The notes below the pieces were generated by a model that was given only the letters and a program-made list of their open reading frames with translations, was not told where the DNA came from and ran no database searches. DNA of 64,000 bases, taken from NCBI GenBank assembly GCA_039030915.1, contig JBCCDG010000003.1, positions 1 to 64,000 on the forward strand, given 5' to 3'. Below are positions 26,092-36,087 of this stretch, piece after piece; within the stretch, counting starts at the first letter, position 1, and each line of letters starts with the position of its first letter. This DNA comes from Thermohalobaculum sp039030915. Lineage in GTDB: Bacteria > Pseudomonadota > Alphaproteobacteria > Rhodobacterales > Rhodobacteraceae. Both the position numbers and the translations under genes were made by a program.

Positions 26092-27387
26092 TCAGGCGTC
26101 CCTGCCCTGCACCTCGTCGAGCCCGTAGGCCAACACAGCCCCCAACACGGCCAGCGCCGAGGACAGGGCGAGCGCGGCGGCGGGCCCTGCAAAATCCGCC
26201 AGTAGGCCCAGCAACCCGCCTGCCAGCAACGCGACCCCGATGACCGTGTTGGCGAGGGCCGTGTGGCCCGCCCGCGTCTCGCGCGTTGTCATGTCGGTCA
26301 GGTGCAGCTTGCGTGCCTGGCGCACGCCGCCATAGGCCAGCTGGGCCATGAACATCGTCGCGACGGCGCCCGCAATGCCACCGAGCCCACCTGTCATCGC
26401 ACCGAGCATCGCCGCCACCCCGAGGACAAGGGCAGCCAGTCCACCGGAGGCCATCAGCGCCCGCCGGCTCGACCGGTCCGCGATCCGCCCCCACAGATAA
26501 CCCGTCACGATGGAGGCCGCGGCCGACGCCAGCACCAACGGCCCGAGGCTGGCAAGCGCTTGCGCGCCAGCGTCAGCGCCACCGCCCGCGCCCTGCCCGC
26601 CTGCGAGCATCACGAGAAAGGGGGGCGCCAGCGCGGTCACGGCAAGGCAGGCTCGGACCGCAACGAAGCGGCGAAGCGCCGCGTCCTCGCGCAAGGGTTT
26701 GAAGAGGGCACCAAGCCGCTCTCCCTCCGGGGGCGATGTCTCCCGCGCCGTCTCGTCGAGGGTCATGAAGACCCCGGCGGCCAGGATCCATGCGATGCCC
26801 GCAAGCGCCGCTGCGCCGGCAATCGTCGCGACCGTAAGCGGCAGGATACCCGTCGCAAGCCCCGCACCGAAGAGGAAGACCGCCGCCGCGGCGAGGCTGG
26901 TGCCCGCGCCCGTCACGGCGCCACGGCGCGTCTTGGGCACATTCTCCGCAACGGCGTCCTTGTGGCTGAGCGAACACCCCGCCCGCGCCACCGACAGCAC
27001 CGCCAGTGCCGCCAGCACGGCCAGCCCGCCCGCAGCGCCCGTCAGCGACAGCGCGGCCGCCCCGATAGAGAGCGCCGCGACGCCCTGCAACGCCGCACCC
27101 GTCGCCCAGAACCGCTTGCGTCCCGGCCGGCGCGCCAGAACCCGCGAGAGTGCGAGTTGCGGCAGCAGCGCACCCGCCTCACGCACCGGCACCAGCGCAC
27201 CGATCAGCACGCCGGGCGCGCCCATCGCTCCGAGAAGCCAGGACAGCACCAGCTTGGGATCGATCAGCCCATCGGCGAGCTTGTTGAGCGACTGCGCCAC
27301 CACGTGGCGCAGGCCATTGCGCACCTCCGCGATTTCCGGCGTCTCATCGGCGCCCGTCAGTCTGGTATAGAGTGCGGCCTCGGACAT
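26092..27387 (-). CDS. MFS transporter
   Basis: 431-residue membrane protein with about twelve hydrophobic segments, a long cytoplasmic middle loop (LDETARETSPPEGERLG) and the MFS-like loop WGRIADRSSRRALMASGG in the second half. Its N-terminal stretch is soluble. There is no clear drug or sugar subfamily signature; the substrate is unknown. Converges with the HD gene with 37 bases between. Confidence 0.8.
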   Translation of the reverse strand: MSEAALYTRLTGADETPEIAEVRNGLRHVVAQSLNKLADGLIDPKLVLSWLLGAMGAPGVLIGALVPVREAGALLPQLALSRVLARRPGRKRFWATGAALQGVAALSIGAAALSLTGAAGGLAVLAALAVLSVARAGCSLSHKDAVAENVPKTRRGAVTGAGTSLAAAAVFLFGAGLATGILPLTVATIAGAAALAGIAWILAAGVFMTLDETARETSPPEGERLGALFKPLREDAALRRFVAVRACLAVTALAPPFLVMLAGGQGAGGGADAGAQALASLGPLVLASAAASIVTGYLWGRIADRSSRRALMASGGLAALVLGVAAMLGAMTGGLGGIAGAVATMFMAQLAYGGVRQARKLHLTDMTTRETRAGHTALANTVIGVALLAGGLLGLLADFAGPAAALALSSALAVLGAVLAYGLDEVQGRDA

Positions 27388-27494
27388 TGCGGAACCCTCC
27401 GATGCCCGATGATGGAGCGGCCAGGCCTGTCGCCAAGCCCGGCCGCATTTCGGCGCCGATGACGGCGCTGAGGAACCGGCCGCCGCGCCCCTGT

Positions 27495-28586
27495 TCAGTC
27501 GAGCTGATAGCCGGGCGTCGATTTGGAGATCGCGATCTCCTCCTCGTTCATCTCCGCCTCGATCGGCTCGAAGAGCGGGGTCGAAAGGTAGCGCTCGCCC
27601 GTATCGGGCAGCATGCAGAGGATGACGGTGCCGGGCTCCGCCTTGGCCGCGATGTCCGCCGCGATGGCGAAGGTCGAGCCGCCGGAGATGCCGGTGAAGA
27701 TGCCCTCCCGCTGCGCGAGCTTGCGCGACCAGGCGATGCCGTCGGCACCCGCGATGGGGATCAGCTCGTCATAGAGGTTGTTGTCGATCGCCTCCTGCAG
27801 CACCCATGGGATGAAGTCCGGCGTCCAGCCCTGAATGGGATGCGGCTCGAAATTCGGATGGCTTTCGGTCGGCTGATGCGCCTCGTTGCGGGTGTTCACG
27901 TAGCCCGAGGCGACAAGCTGCGCGTTCGCGGGCTCGGAAAGGATGATCTTCGTCTCAGGCCGCTCGCGCCGCAGCACGCGGCCCACGCCGGTCACCGTGC
28001 CGCCCGTGCCGTAGCCCGTTACCCAGTAATCCAGCCGGTCGCCCGCGAAATCGGCCAGGATCTCGCGCGCCGTCGTATTCTCGTGAATGACGGCATTCGC
28101 TTCCGTCTCGAACTGGCTCGCCAGGAACCAGCCATTCGCCTCGGCCAGCTCCTTGGCCTTCTGATACATCCCGAACCCCTTCTGGGCCCGCGGCGTCAGC
28201 ACCACCTTGGCGCCCAGAAAGCGCATGAGCTTGCGCCGCTCGATCGAGAACGAATCCGCCATCGTCACCACGAGCGGGTAGCCCTTCGCGGCACAGACCA
28301 TGGCGAGCCCGATCCCGGTATTGCCCGAGGTCGCCTCCACCACCGTCTGCCCTGGCTTCAGTGCGCCCGTGCGCTCCGCCTCCTCGATGATGTTCATCGC
28401 GAGACGATCCTTGACGCTCGCGCCGGGGTTGAAGAACTCCGCCTTCACGTAGAGCCGCACGCCCTCGGGCGCGAGCTGGTTGATGCGGATCGCGGGCGTG
28501 TTGCCGACCGTGTCGAGCACGCTGTCGTGCAGACGGCCGAGGCCGGCGGTCGTGCGGGCGGTCTGCGGGGTTTCGAGCGGGGCCAT
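27495..28586 (-). CDS. cysK: Cysteine synthase A (O-acetylserine sulfhydrylase)
   Basis: 363-residue PLP enzyme making cysteine from O-acetylserine and sulfide. GNTPAIRINQL, the PLP lysine in NPGASVKDRLAMNII, the substrate loop TSGNTGIGLAM and the phosphate-binding TGYGTGGTVTGVGR are present. It is about 40-50 residues longer than E. coli CysK, with extra N-terminal (MAPLETPQTARTTAGLGRLH) and C-terminal (ISKSTPGYQLD) sequence, as in several Rhodobacteraceae. GGGAGA precedes the ATG. Divergent from acs. Confidence 0.92.
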   Translation of the reverse strand: MAPLETPQTARTTAGLGRLHDSVLDTVGNTPAIRINQLAPEGVRLYVKAEFFNPGASVKDRLAMNIIEEAERTGALKPGQTVVEATSGNTGIGLAMVCAAKGYPLVVTMADSFSIERRKLMRFLGAKVVLTPRAQKGFGMYQKAKELAEANGWFLASQFETEANAVIHENTTAREILADFAGDRLDYWVTGYGTGGTVTGVGRVLRRERPETKIILSEPANAQLVASGYVNTRNEAHQPTESHPNFEPHPIQGWTPDFIPWVLQEAIDNNLYDELIPIAGADGIAWSRKLAQREGIFTGISGGSTFAIAADIAAKAEPGTVILCMLPDTGERYLSTPLFEPIEAEMNEEEIAISKSTPGYQLD

Positions 28587-28911
28587 GGCGTTCTCCCATT
28601 CTTCGTGAGCCTGCTGTGATTACCGGCTTCTTACGCCAGCCCGCGCGAAAATACCTCCCCTTTCCCAATCGTGGCCAAGCGATACCATGATCCCTGCGGA
28701 ATCGGACGCTGGTCCCCAAAAAGCCTGCCACAACGTGCAACTAGTCGTGCCATTGACAAATCGACCCCCTGCCCTGTGTGAACGTTGACAAGAAAACCAA
28801 ACGAAACCAGCACTTTGTTGAGAATGTGACAGAAAGGGTTTAGCAACTACCCCGAACCCGCACACGGACGAGCGCACAGGCGCTCGATAAAGCATAACGG
28901 GAGGAGACAAG
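28587..28911. promoter_or_regulatory. Divergent cysK/acs promoter region
   Basis: 325 non-coding bases between two divergent genes, less GC-rich than the surroundings in its right half. TTGACA occurs at 28753 and 28785, either of which could be a -35 for acs, but I find no convincing -10. A short hairpin GAGCG-CACAGG-CGCTC lies just before the acs ribosome site GGGAGGAG. No known operator recognised. Confidence 0.45.
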
Positions 28912-30864
<1,953 letters not shown>

Positions 30865-30885
30865 GGCCGGGCCATCGATTCCCGT

Positions 30886-30912
30886 CCGCCGCCCGTCTCC
30901 TGCGGGCGGCGG
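30886..30912 (+). terminator. GC hairpin after acs
   Basis: CCGCCGCCCG and CGGGCGGCGG form a perfect 10-bp stem with a 7-base loop, 21 bases after the acs stop. There is no T-run. Its placement between acs and the symporter remnant would insulate acs transcription. Confidence 0.5.
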
Positions 30913-30933
30913 GCCACCCCCAGGGTCTGGGCC

Positions 30934-31455
30934 ATGTTCGTCGGCGCGGGCTTCCTGCTCTGTATCGGCATTGCCTAAGCGGCCCGTGCCGGATCGACCT
31001 CCGCGGTCTAGGCCGCCAGCCGCTGGGTGAACCCGATCACCAGCGGGTTAGGTACGGCGGTAGCGTGGATGTTTGCGGCGTCCTTCATTTCGATGCCGCG
31101 CCTCGTCACCGTCAGGGGCGGTGACAGCTCGGCGTCGGTCACCAACGTGATCGGGCGGATGGCGGGCGTTGGCTCCGTCTTCATCTAAGCGAAGCCCGGC
31201 GCACCGAGCCCCAGCCATGTCGCGACAGAGATGGCAACAGCGCTAAGCTCATGACCGGATTGGGAAGAAGACCAACGGGACGGTGACCGCGAGGATCAGC
31301 ACCACGTGCTGGTTCCGCGGCATCTCGCCCCTGGCCATCGGCTCGATTGGCGCAGTGCTCGATGTCGTGACGGCGACCACCGACTCCAAGATGACGGAAG
31401 ACCTCCGGAAGAGATCCAGGACCCGCTGGGCGACATCCGGGTGCCGGGCCGATGA
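30934..31455 (+). pseudogene. Remnant of a sodium:solute (acetate-type) symporter
   Basis: Translating from the ATG at 30934 gives MFVGAGFLLCIGIA, a stop, AARAGSTSAV, a stop, AASRWVNPITSGLGTAV, then AWMFAASFISMPRLV, all in one frame. This follows the known N-terminal pattern of these symporters (YIGIA, ARAGST, FYVAGGGV, NGMATAADWMSAASFISMAGL) without gaps, so the two stops replace ordinary residues. Further on, NVIGRMAGVGSVFI resembles a later helix, and KKTNGTV followed by WFRGISPLAIGSIGAVLD and, one frame over, EIQDPLGDIRVPGR before a TGA at 31453 matches the C-terminal end. About 550 codons have shrunk to 174 with stops, an internal deletion and a frameshift. Intact copies typically sit beside acs. 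Confidence 0.75.
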
Positions 31456-31578
31456 CGAACCGGACGGTGAGAAAGAGGGGCCGGCGAGCGAGCACCGACC
31501 CCTTTGTCTTCCTCGAAGGTCCACGCTCCATCGCCCGAGCGCCCGCGCCCACCCACGTCAGCGTAGGCAGGCGGGCGT

Positions 31579-31593
31579 GAACATAAAAAGAAC
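31579..31593 (-). promoter_or_regulatory. LexA (SOS) box, GTTC-N7-GTTC
   Basis: On the minus strand GTTCTTTTTATGTTC, an exact match to the alphaproteobacterial LexA direct repeat GTTC-N7-GTTC. It points towards decayed sequence with no intact gene. The surrounding 51 bases resemble those around a second box at 46887. Confidence 0.6.
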
Positions 31594-31595
31594 AA

Positions 31596-31618
31596 GCGAA
31601 TACGCCGGGGCTATTCGC
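31596..31618. repeat. Inverted repeat adjoining the LexA box
   Basis: GCGAATA (31596-31602) and TATTCGC (31612-31618) with a 9-base GC-rich spacer, two bases from the LexA box. Could be an operator or the stem of a small hairpin. Confidence 0.4.
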
Positions 31619-32244
31619 AACTGGTCCGCCCGGTGCGATCCCGCTTCCGACCACATGCCGAATGAGAGAGGCTGTCTCCATGATCGACGGGCTCCAGCCG
31701 GTCATCGAGGAGCAGCATCTTGCAAAGTCGGGCCTCTGCGTCGCCCGGTCGAGCCGAGCGATGACCTGCGTCCGTCGTATCGAAGCGCGCTTCGGAACCC
31801 CTTCGTGTAACGGGCGACCGACGCGCCCAGGTCCTCGGGCTTGTCCGCGGGGCGCGCGGTGCCCGTCACGCCCATGCCCATTCTCGTTGCATTGCGTCCC
31901 GGCGCCTCAAGCCTGCGCGGCCGTGGTCGATCGGTGCTGCAGGTAGCGAAAGGCGCCTTCTCCGCGTCCGACCGGCGGCGCGGCGGGCGCGCGCCGCAGG
32001 CATGGTGCAGGCTGTCGACAAAGCGTCGTCGATGGACGCGGTCTGCGCGACCGGGAGCGGGCCAACTGGATCCGACGGTCACTGCGAGGCGTCGCCACGC
32101 TGCAGCCGATCGCTGCGCGCCGCAGGTCTTGTGACGGTCGCAGGACCCGGGTTGCGGGACGACGTCCGAACCGCTCAAGCGCCGGGCGGGCCAGGTTTCG
32201 GAACGCGCAGCCCGATCTCGCGGCGAGGATCTACACGTCGGGCC

Positions 32245-33087
32245 TCAAAAGCCGAGGAAGAGCAGGCTTCCGGCAGTGCCGCTGATGAAGACGACGCTGC
32301 CCACCGCGGCGGCGGCGCCGGTCACGGCCCCGAACGCGCCGCCAAGGATCACAAGTTGCGCGATCTCGAAGGGGGTCAGCACGCGGACGGACGGATCGAT
32401 ATCCGGTCGGGCGACGAGCCAGGGGGCGCGGCGGCAGGCGATCTCGGCGTCCTGCAGCAGCGGCCGCGGATCGACGCGCGCCTCCTCCCCACCAAAAAGC
32501 GCGGCGAAGCGGACGAGATCCGCAGGCTCGGCCACGCCAGCGCCGCGCAGCACTGCCCGCTCCCCCTCAGGGCCTACGCTGAGCGTCAACCGCCCGAAAT
32601 AGACGGGCGCCTCGCCCGGAGGAACCGCGATGGCGAGCGGCCCGCAGTCGAACCCCGCGACACCACGCACGGCATAGGCGCCGGGCGGCAGGGCGTGCAC
32701 GGAAAGCGCGCCGTCGAGAAAAGCGAGGAGGCGTGTGCCTTCGTCGCCCCGCCGCTTCAGGACGAGGACGCCGGCACCCGCTGGATCGAGCAGCTCCTCC
32801 GGCGGGTTCTCCACGGCGATCTCGAGGCCGATCAGCCTTGCGCCCCGCGGCGGTCTCGGCGGCGCGCCCTCGGCCGGCGCGACAGTGCCCTCCAGCCCCG
32901 CCTCGACGCTGTCGCCGGCATCGCCGGGGCGCGCCACATCCTCGGACGCTTGGGGCACGACAACACCCGGCGGGGGCGGCGGGGTCTGACAGGCCGCGAG
33001 CATCAGCGCCAGCGCGGCCGCGCACGCCCGCGACGCAGCCAGTGTCCGGCCCGCCCCGATATGCCGATCCGCTTGTCGCAGCGCCAT
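32245..33087 (-). CDS. Predicted lipoprotein of unknown function
   Basis: 280 residues. The N-terminal signal ends in a lipobox, ALMLAAC with C33, then a Pro-rich linker. A central beta-rich domain follows (LIGLEIAVENPPEEL; LLAFLDGALSVHALPPGAYAVRGV, resembling carboxypeptidase-regulatory-like folds). A Gly/Ala-rich hydrophobic C-terminus (LVILGGAFGAVTGAAAAVGS) could span or insert in a membrane. I recognise no family. Upstream lies the terminator of the DUF892 gene. Confidence 0.7.
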   Translation of the reverse strand: MALRQADRHIGAGRTLAASRACAAALALMLAACQTPPPPPGVVVPQASEDVARPGDAGDSVEAGLEGTVAPAEGAPPRPPRGARLIGLEIAVENPPEELLDPAGAGVLVLKRRGDEGTRLLAFLDGALSVHALPPGAYAVRGVAGFDCGPLAIAVPPGEAPVYFGRLTLSVGPEGERAVLRGAGVAEPADLVRFAALFGGEEARVDPRPLLQDAEIACRRAPWLVARPDIDPSVRVLTPFEIAQLVILGGAFGAVTGAAAAVGSVVFISGTAGSLLFLGF

Positions 33088-33143
33088 CGCCGCCTCCCTC
33101 GCCTGCCCGGACTATCAGGCATCGCGCGGTGCGCGGAGACAAC

Positions 33144-33172
33144 GAAAAAGGGGCCGGCATGCGCCGACCCCT
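33144..33172 (-). terminator. Rho-independent terminator of the DUF892 gene
   Basis: Reading the minus strand, AGGGGTCGGC and GCCGGCCCCT form a 10-bp stem (one mismatch) with a GCAT loop, followed by TTTTT. It lies 26 bases beyond the DUF892 stop. This is the best-formed intrinsic terminator in the window. Confidence 0.8.
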
Positions 33173-33197
33173 CGTTCATTTCAGCTGAGAAGCCGCG

Positions 33198-33692
33198 TCA
33201 GGCGGCAGCCTCGTTGATGCCGCCCTTCGCCAGCGCCGTCATGTCCCGGTCGCCCTTGTAGGCGCCGTCGAGGCATTTCTCGAGCAGCGCGGCCTCGCCG
33301 TCGAGCCCGAGACGGTTGGCGAAGGCCACGAGGCAGCCATAGCCCGCAATCCCATAATGCGCCATGCGCTGGTATTGCGTGATGATCATCGCGTCGCGTG
33401 CATCGTTGTCCTCGATCGCCTCGTCGAGCGCGTGAGCCTGCGCTTCCTTCACGAGACCTTCCATGCCCTTGCAGTGCTCGCCGGTCGGATCGGCGCCATG
33501 CTCGCGAATGATCTTTTCTACGGTATCGATGCCGCGCTGAATGCCCTGCACCCCGTCGTTAAGCGCCTCGGAAAGCCCTTTGCTCGTCGCAGCCCCGCTC
33601 AGCTTCACGGTCATCTGCTGGGACTGCGTGTTGGCGCTGTACATGTCCTGGAGCTGGTCGATGTAGATGTCCTTGAGAGTGCGGAGAGCCAT
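33198..33692 (-). CDS. DUF892 (YciE/YciF) ferritin-like protein
   Basis: 164 residues, four-helix ferritin-like fold. It opens with TLKDIYIDQLQDMYSANTQ, the family signature, and later has EDNDARDAMIITQYQRMAHY and GYGCLVAFANRLG. Conserved Asp/Glu/His positions (E/D in helix 1, H in MAHYGIAGYG) could bind a di-metal centre. YciF-type proteins are linked to general stress. GAGG precedes the ATG, and a good terminator follows the gene. Confidence 0.88.
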   Translation of the reverse strand: MALRTLKDIYIDQLQDMYSANTQSQQMTVKLSGAATSKGLSEALNDGVQGIQRGIDTVEKIIREHGADPTGEHCKGMEGLVKEAQAHALDEAIEDNDARDAMIITQYQRMAHYGIAGYGCLVAFANRLGLDGEAALLEKCLDGAYKGDRDMTALAKGGINEAAA

Positions 33693-33856
33693 GCTTCATC
33701 CTCTGTTGCTTGAACTGTGCGGAGAGAATGCACGGGGCACGGTGAGCGTTCCGCTCCGCGCGGCCCTGTCGCACCCCACCGATAGGACAGGAAGCGAGCG
33801 GATCGAACGAGCGGGCGGCACGGAGAAGTGGGCGAAGGGGGGCGGCCGCGGATTGC

Positions 33857-34279
33857 TCAGCCTGCCCGGCGCCCGTCGGCGTCGATCAACAGGCTGCCGT
33901 CCTCCCTGGCGAAGGGGCCGGGCGGCCAGCGGTCGAGAATGTCGAGGACGGTCTCCGACGGCCGGCAGAGCCGCACGCCCCTTGCCGTGCAGACGATGGG
34001 ACGGTTCACGAGGATCGGATGCTCGAGCATGGCCTCGATCAGCACCTCGTCGGGGATGTCCTTGGCGGTCAGGCCCAGCGCCTCGGCCGGGCTGCGGGAG
34101 ACGCGCAGGGCGCTGTGCGGGGTGAGGCCCGCCGCGGCGAAGAGCGCAAGGAGCTGCGGCCGCGTCCAGCCCGTCTCGAGATACCGGATCACGAAGGGCC
34201 GGTAGCCCGCCGCTTCGATGATCGCCAGCACGGTGCGCGAGGTCCCGCAGTCCGGGTTGTGGTGGATCGCAACATCCAT
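33857..34279 (-). CDS. arsC: Arsenate reductase (glutaredoxin-coupled, ArsC)
   Basis: 140 residues, full length. The active-site cysteine is in NPDCGTSR at residues 9-16, and the triad of arginines of E. coli-type ArsC is represented in LRVSRSPAE and NRPIVCTARGVRLCRP. It reduces arsenate to arsenite with glutathione/glutaredoxin. AGGAAGG precedes the ATG at 34279; the frame runs upstream through the aquaporin gene as a shadow. Its start lies two bases beyond the stop of aqpS, so the two genes form an operon. Confidence 0.92.
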   Translation of the reverse strand: MDVAIHHNPDCGTSRTVLAIIEAAGYRPFVIRYLETGWTRPQLLALFAAAGLTPHSALRVSRSPAEALGLTAKDIPDEVLIEAMLEHPILVNRPIVCTARGVRLCRPSETVLDILDRWPPGPFAREDGSLLIDADGRRAG

Positions 34280-34281
34280 GG

Positions 34282-34995
34282 TCAGCCTTCCTCGCGCTTG
34301 CCGGGCCCCAGCCGCTCCGCGGCCACGCCCTTCCATGGCGCTTCGCGCAGAAACCAGCCGCAGGCATAGGCGGCGATGGCTGCGCCGAGGAGCTCCGCGG
34401 CGATAAAGCCCGGCAGATCGATGGGCCGTATGCCGGAAAAGGTGTCGGTGAACGCGCGGGCGATGGCAACGGCGGGATTGGCGAAGCTGGTCGAGGCCGT
34501 GAACCAGTAGGCCGCGGTGATGTAGAGCCCGACGAGCCAGGGAACGGCATCGGCGCGTGCCCGGAGGCCGGCGAAGATCACGGCGCAGAGCCCGAAGGTC
34601 GCCACAACCTCCGCAAACCACTGCGCACCGCCGGTGCGGACGGTGGCGGAGACACCGAGGGGCGCCAGCTCGAACATCAGATGCGCCACCGCCGTGCCCG
34701 CGACGCCGCCCCCGATTTGCGCTGCGGCATAGGCGAGGGCGTCCCGTCCCGTGAGCGCCCCGCGCAGCCAGAAACCGAAGCTTACGGCCGGGTTGAAATG
34801 CGCGCCCGAGACCGGGCCGAGCACCGTGATGAGCACCACCAGGATCGCGCCCGTCGGGATCGTGTTGCCCAGAAGCGCCAGCGCCGTATCGTCCGTCAGC
34901 CGCTCTGCCATGATGCCGGAGCCGACGACGGTGGCGACGAGAAAGCCCGTGCCCACGGCCTCGGCGGTCAGACGGCGGTGACGATCGGCATCCAT
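34282..34995 (-). CDS. aqpS: MIP family aquaporin of the arsenic operon (AqpS-like)
   Basis: 237 residues, six membrane helices and two NPA boxes: HFNPAVSFG in the first half and FANPAVAIAR in the second. An aquaglyceroporin next to arsC is known from the Sinorhizobium meliloti ars operon, where AqpS lets arsenite produced by ArsC flow out of the cell in place of ArsB. GGAG lies before the ATG at 34995. Neither an ArsR regulator nor an arsenite pump is adjacent in this window. Confidence 0.9.
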   Translation of the reverse strand: MDADRHRRLTAEAVGTGFLVATVVGSGIMAERLTDDTALALLGNTIPTGAILVVLITVLGPVSGAHFNPAVSFGFWLRGALTGRDALAYAAAQIGGGVAGTAVAHLMFELAPLGVSATVRTGGAQWFAEVVATFGLCAVIFAGLRARADAVPWLVGLYITAAYWFTASTSFANPAVAIARAFTDTFSGIRPIDLPGFIAAELLGAAIAAYACGWFLREAPWKGVAAERLGPGKREEG

Positions 34996-35332
34996 GCGGC
35001 ACTCCGCTTACGGTGTCATCGGGACGGCGCAGGATATCGGCGACGGCCCGGCCGAGAAAGCGATCGCCGGCGTCGTCATCAAAACTTCAACAAGCAGCGC
35101 GGCCTCTCTCTCCGCCGCCTCTCGCTCCGCCCCACAGGCGGGCGGACGGCTGGGGGGACGGGGGGCCACATGGCGGCACGGCGCTGCCGCAGAGGGACAG
35201 AGTTGACAATCCGCGCCCCACCCGCCCATGCAGGACGGCCCAGCAAGCCGCGCGGCCTCCACCGCCGGCACCGTCCGCAGCCCAGGGCGCGGCGCCCCCG
35301 CGCCCGCCGCCCGCGCCAGCCGAGGCCGCCGC
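34996..35332. other. Gap between aqpS and nadD
   Basis: No gene or clear regulatory element recognised. The nadD frame is open through the right half (from 35228), but that part is Ala/Arg/Pro-rich and looks non-coding. Confidence 0.45.
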
Positions 35333-35932
35333 GTGTTCCACCGCGATCCGCTCGCCCTCCCGGGTCAACGCATCGGTCTGCTCGGCGGCTCGTTCGACCC
35401 GCCGCATGCGGGCCATCTGCACATCACCACCTGGGCGCTGCGTACCTTCGAGCTCGACCAGGTCTGGTGGATCGTGAGCCCCGGCAACCCGCTCAAGACA
35501 CGCGGTCCGGCGGAGATGAGCCGGCGCCTCGCCGCCTGCCGCGCCATGATCCGTCACCCGCGCGTGACCGTGACCGATATCGAGGCGCGGCTCGGTTGCC
35601 GCTATACGGCCGACACGCTCGAGCGGCTTGCCCGTCGCTATTCCGGCACGCGCTTCGCCTGGCTCATGGGCGCGGACAATCTGGCGGGTCTCCACCGCTG
35701 GGAGCGGTGGGAGTGGATCATGGCGCATTTCCCCGTCGGCGTGCTCGCGCGGCCGGGCGAGCAGCTCCGTGCCGGGCTCTCCCCCGCGGCCCGGCGCTTC
35801 GGCCGCTGGCGGCTGCGCCAGCATGAAGCCGCGCGTCTCGCCGATGGGCCGACGCCCCGCTGGGCGCTCCTTACAGGTGCGATGTCCGCCGAAAGCTCCA
35901 CCGCGATCCGCGCGGCCGGAAGCTGGCCTTAG
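35333..35932 (+). CDS. nadD: Nicotinate-nucleotide adenylyltransferase
   Basis: 199 residues from the GTG at 35333, typical length. The nucleotidyltransferase site IGLLGGSFDPPHAGHLHI is near 17-34. NPLKTRG, LMGADNLAGLHRW and the C-terminal SAESSTAIRAAG (ISSTxIR-type motif) are present. It adenylates nicotinate mononucleotide in NAD synthesis. GAGG lies seven bases before that GTG. An ATG at 35228 would add 35 low-complexity residues and is less likely. Confidence 0.88.
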   Translation: MFHRDPLALPGQRIGLLGGSFDPPHAGHLHITTWALRTFELDQVWWIVSPGNPLKTRGPAEMSRRLAACRAMIRHPRVTVTDIEARLGCRYTADTLERLARRYSGTRFAWLMGADNLAGLHRWERWEWIMAHFPVGVLARPGEQLRAGLSPAARRFGRWRLRQHEAARLADGPTPRWALLTGAMSAESSTAIRAAGSWP

Positions 35933-36087
35933 GAACGCTTCCCGGGTTGCCCCCGAGTGCGCCCCGGTGCGACGCTGCTTGTGATCGAAGCCAGCCGGAT
36001 CGCGCTGCTCTACCGCTTGCAAAGGCTGAAGGGCTCTGCGATTCTCTACGCCGCGCCGCTTGAGGGGAGAGCGCCGCGGGGAGCGTC

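Larger units (their letters stand above)
31456..32244. other. Intergenic, 789 bases, probably decayed sequence
   Basis: No convincing gene. Contents are a LexA-type box at 31579, a 7-bp inverted repeat right beside it, and a stretch near 31720-31830 (+) whose translation MTCVRRIEARFGTP faintly resembles the start of LysR-type regulators. Short open frames on both strands have atypical residue composition and no ribosome sites. Confidence 0.5.

Noticed and set aside
31680..31830. Possible LysR-type helix-turn-helix remnant (MTCVRRIEARFGTP)
   Set aside because: Only about 15 residues look LysR-like, with no second domain; similarity this short may be chance.
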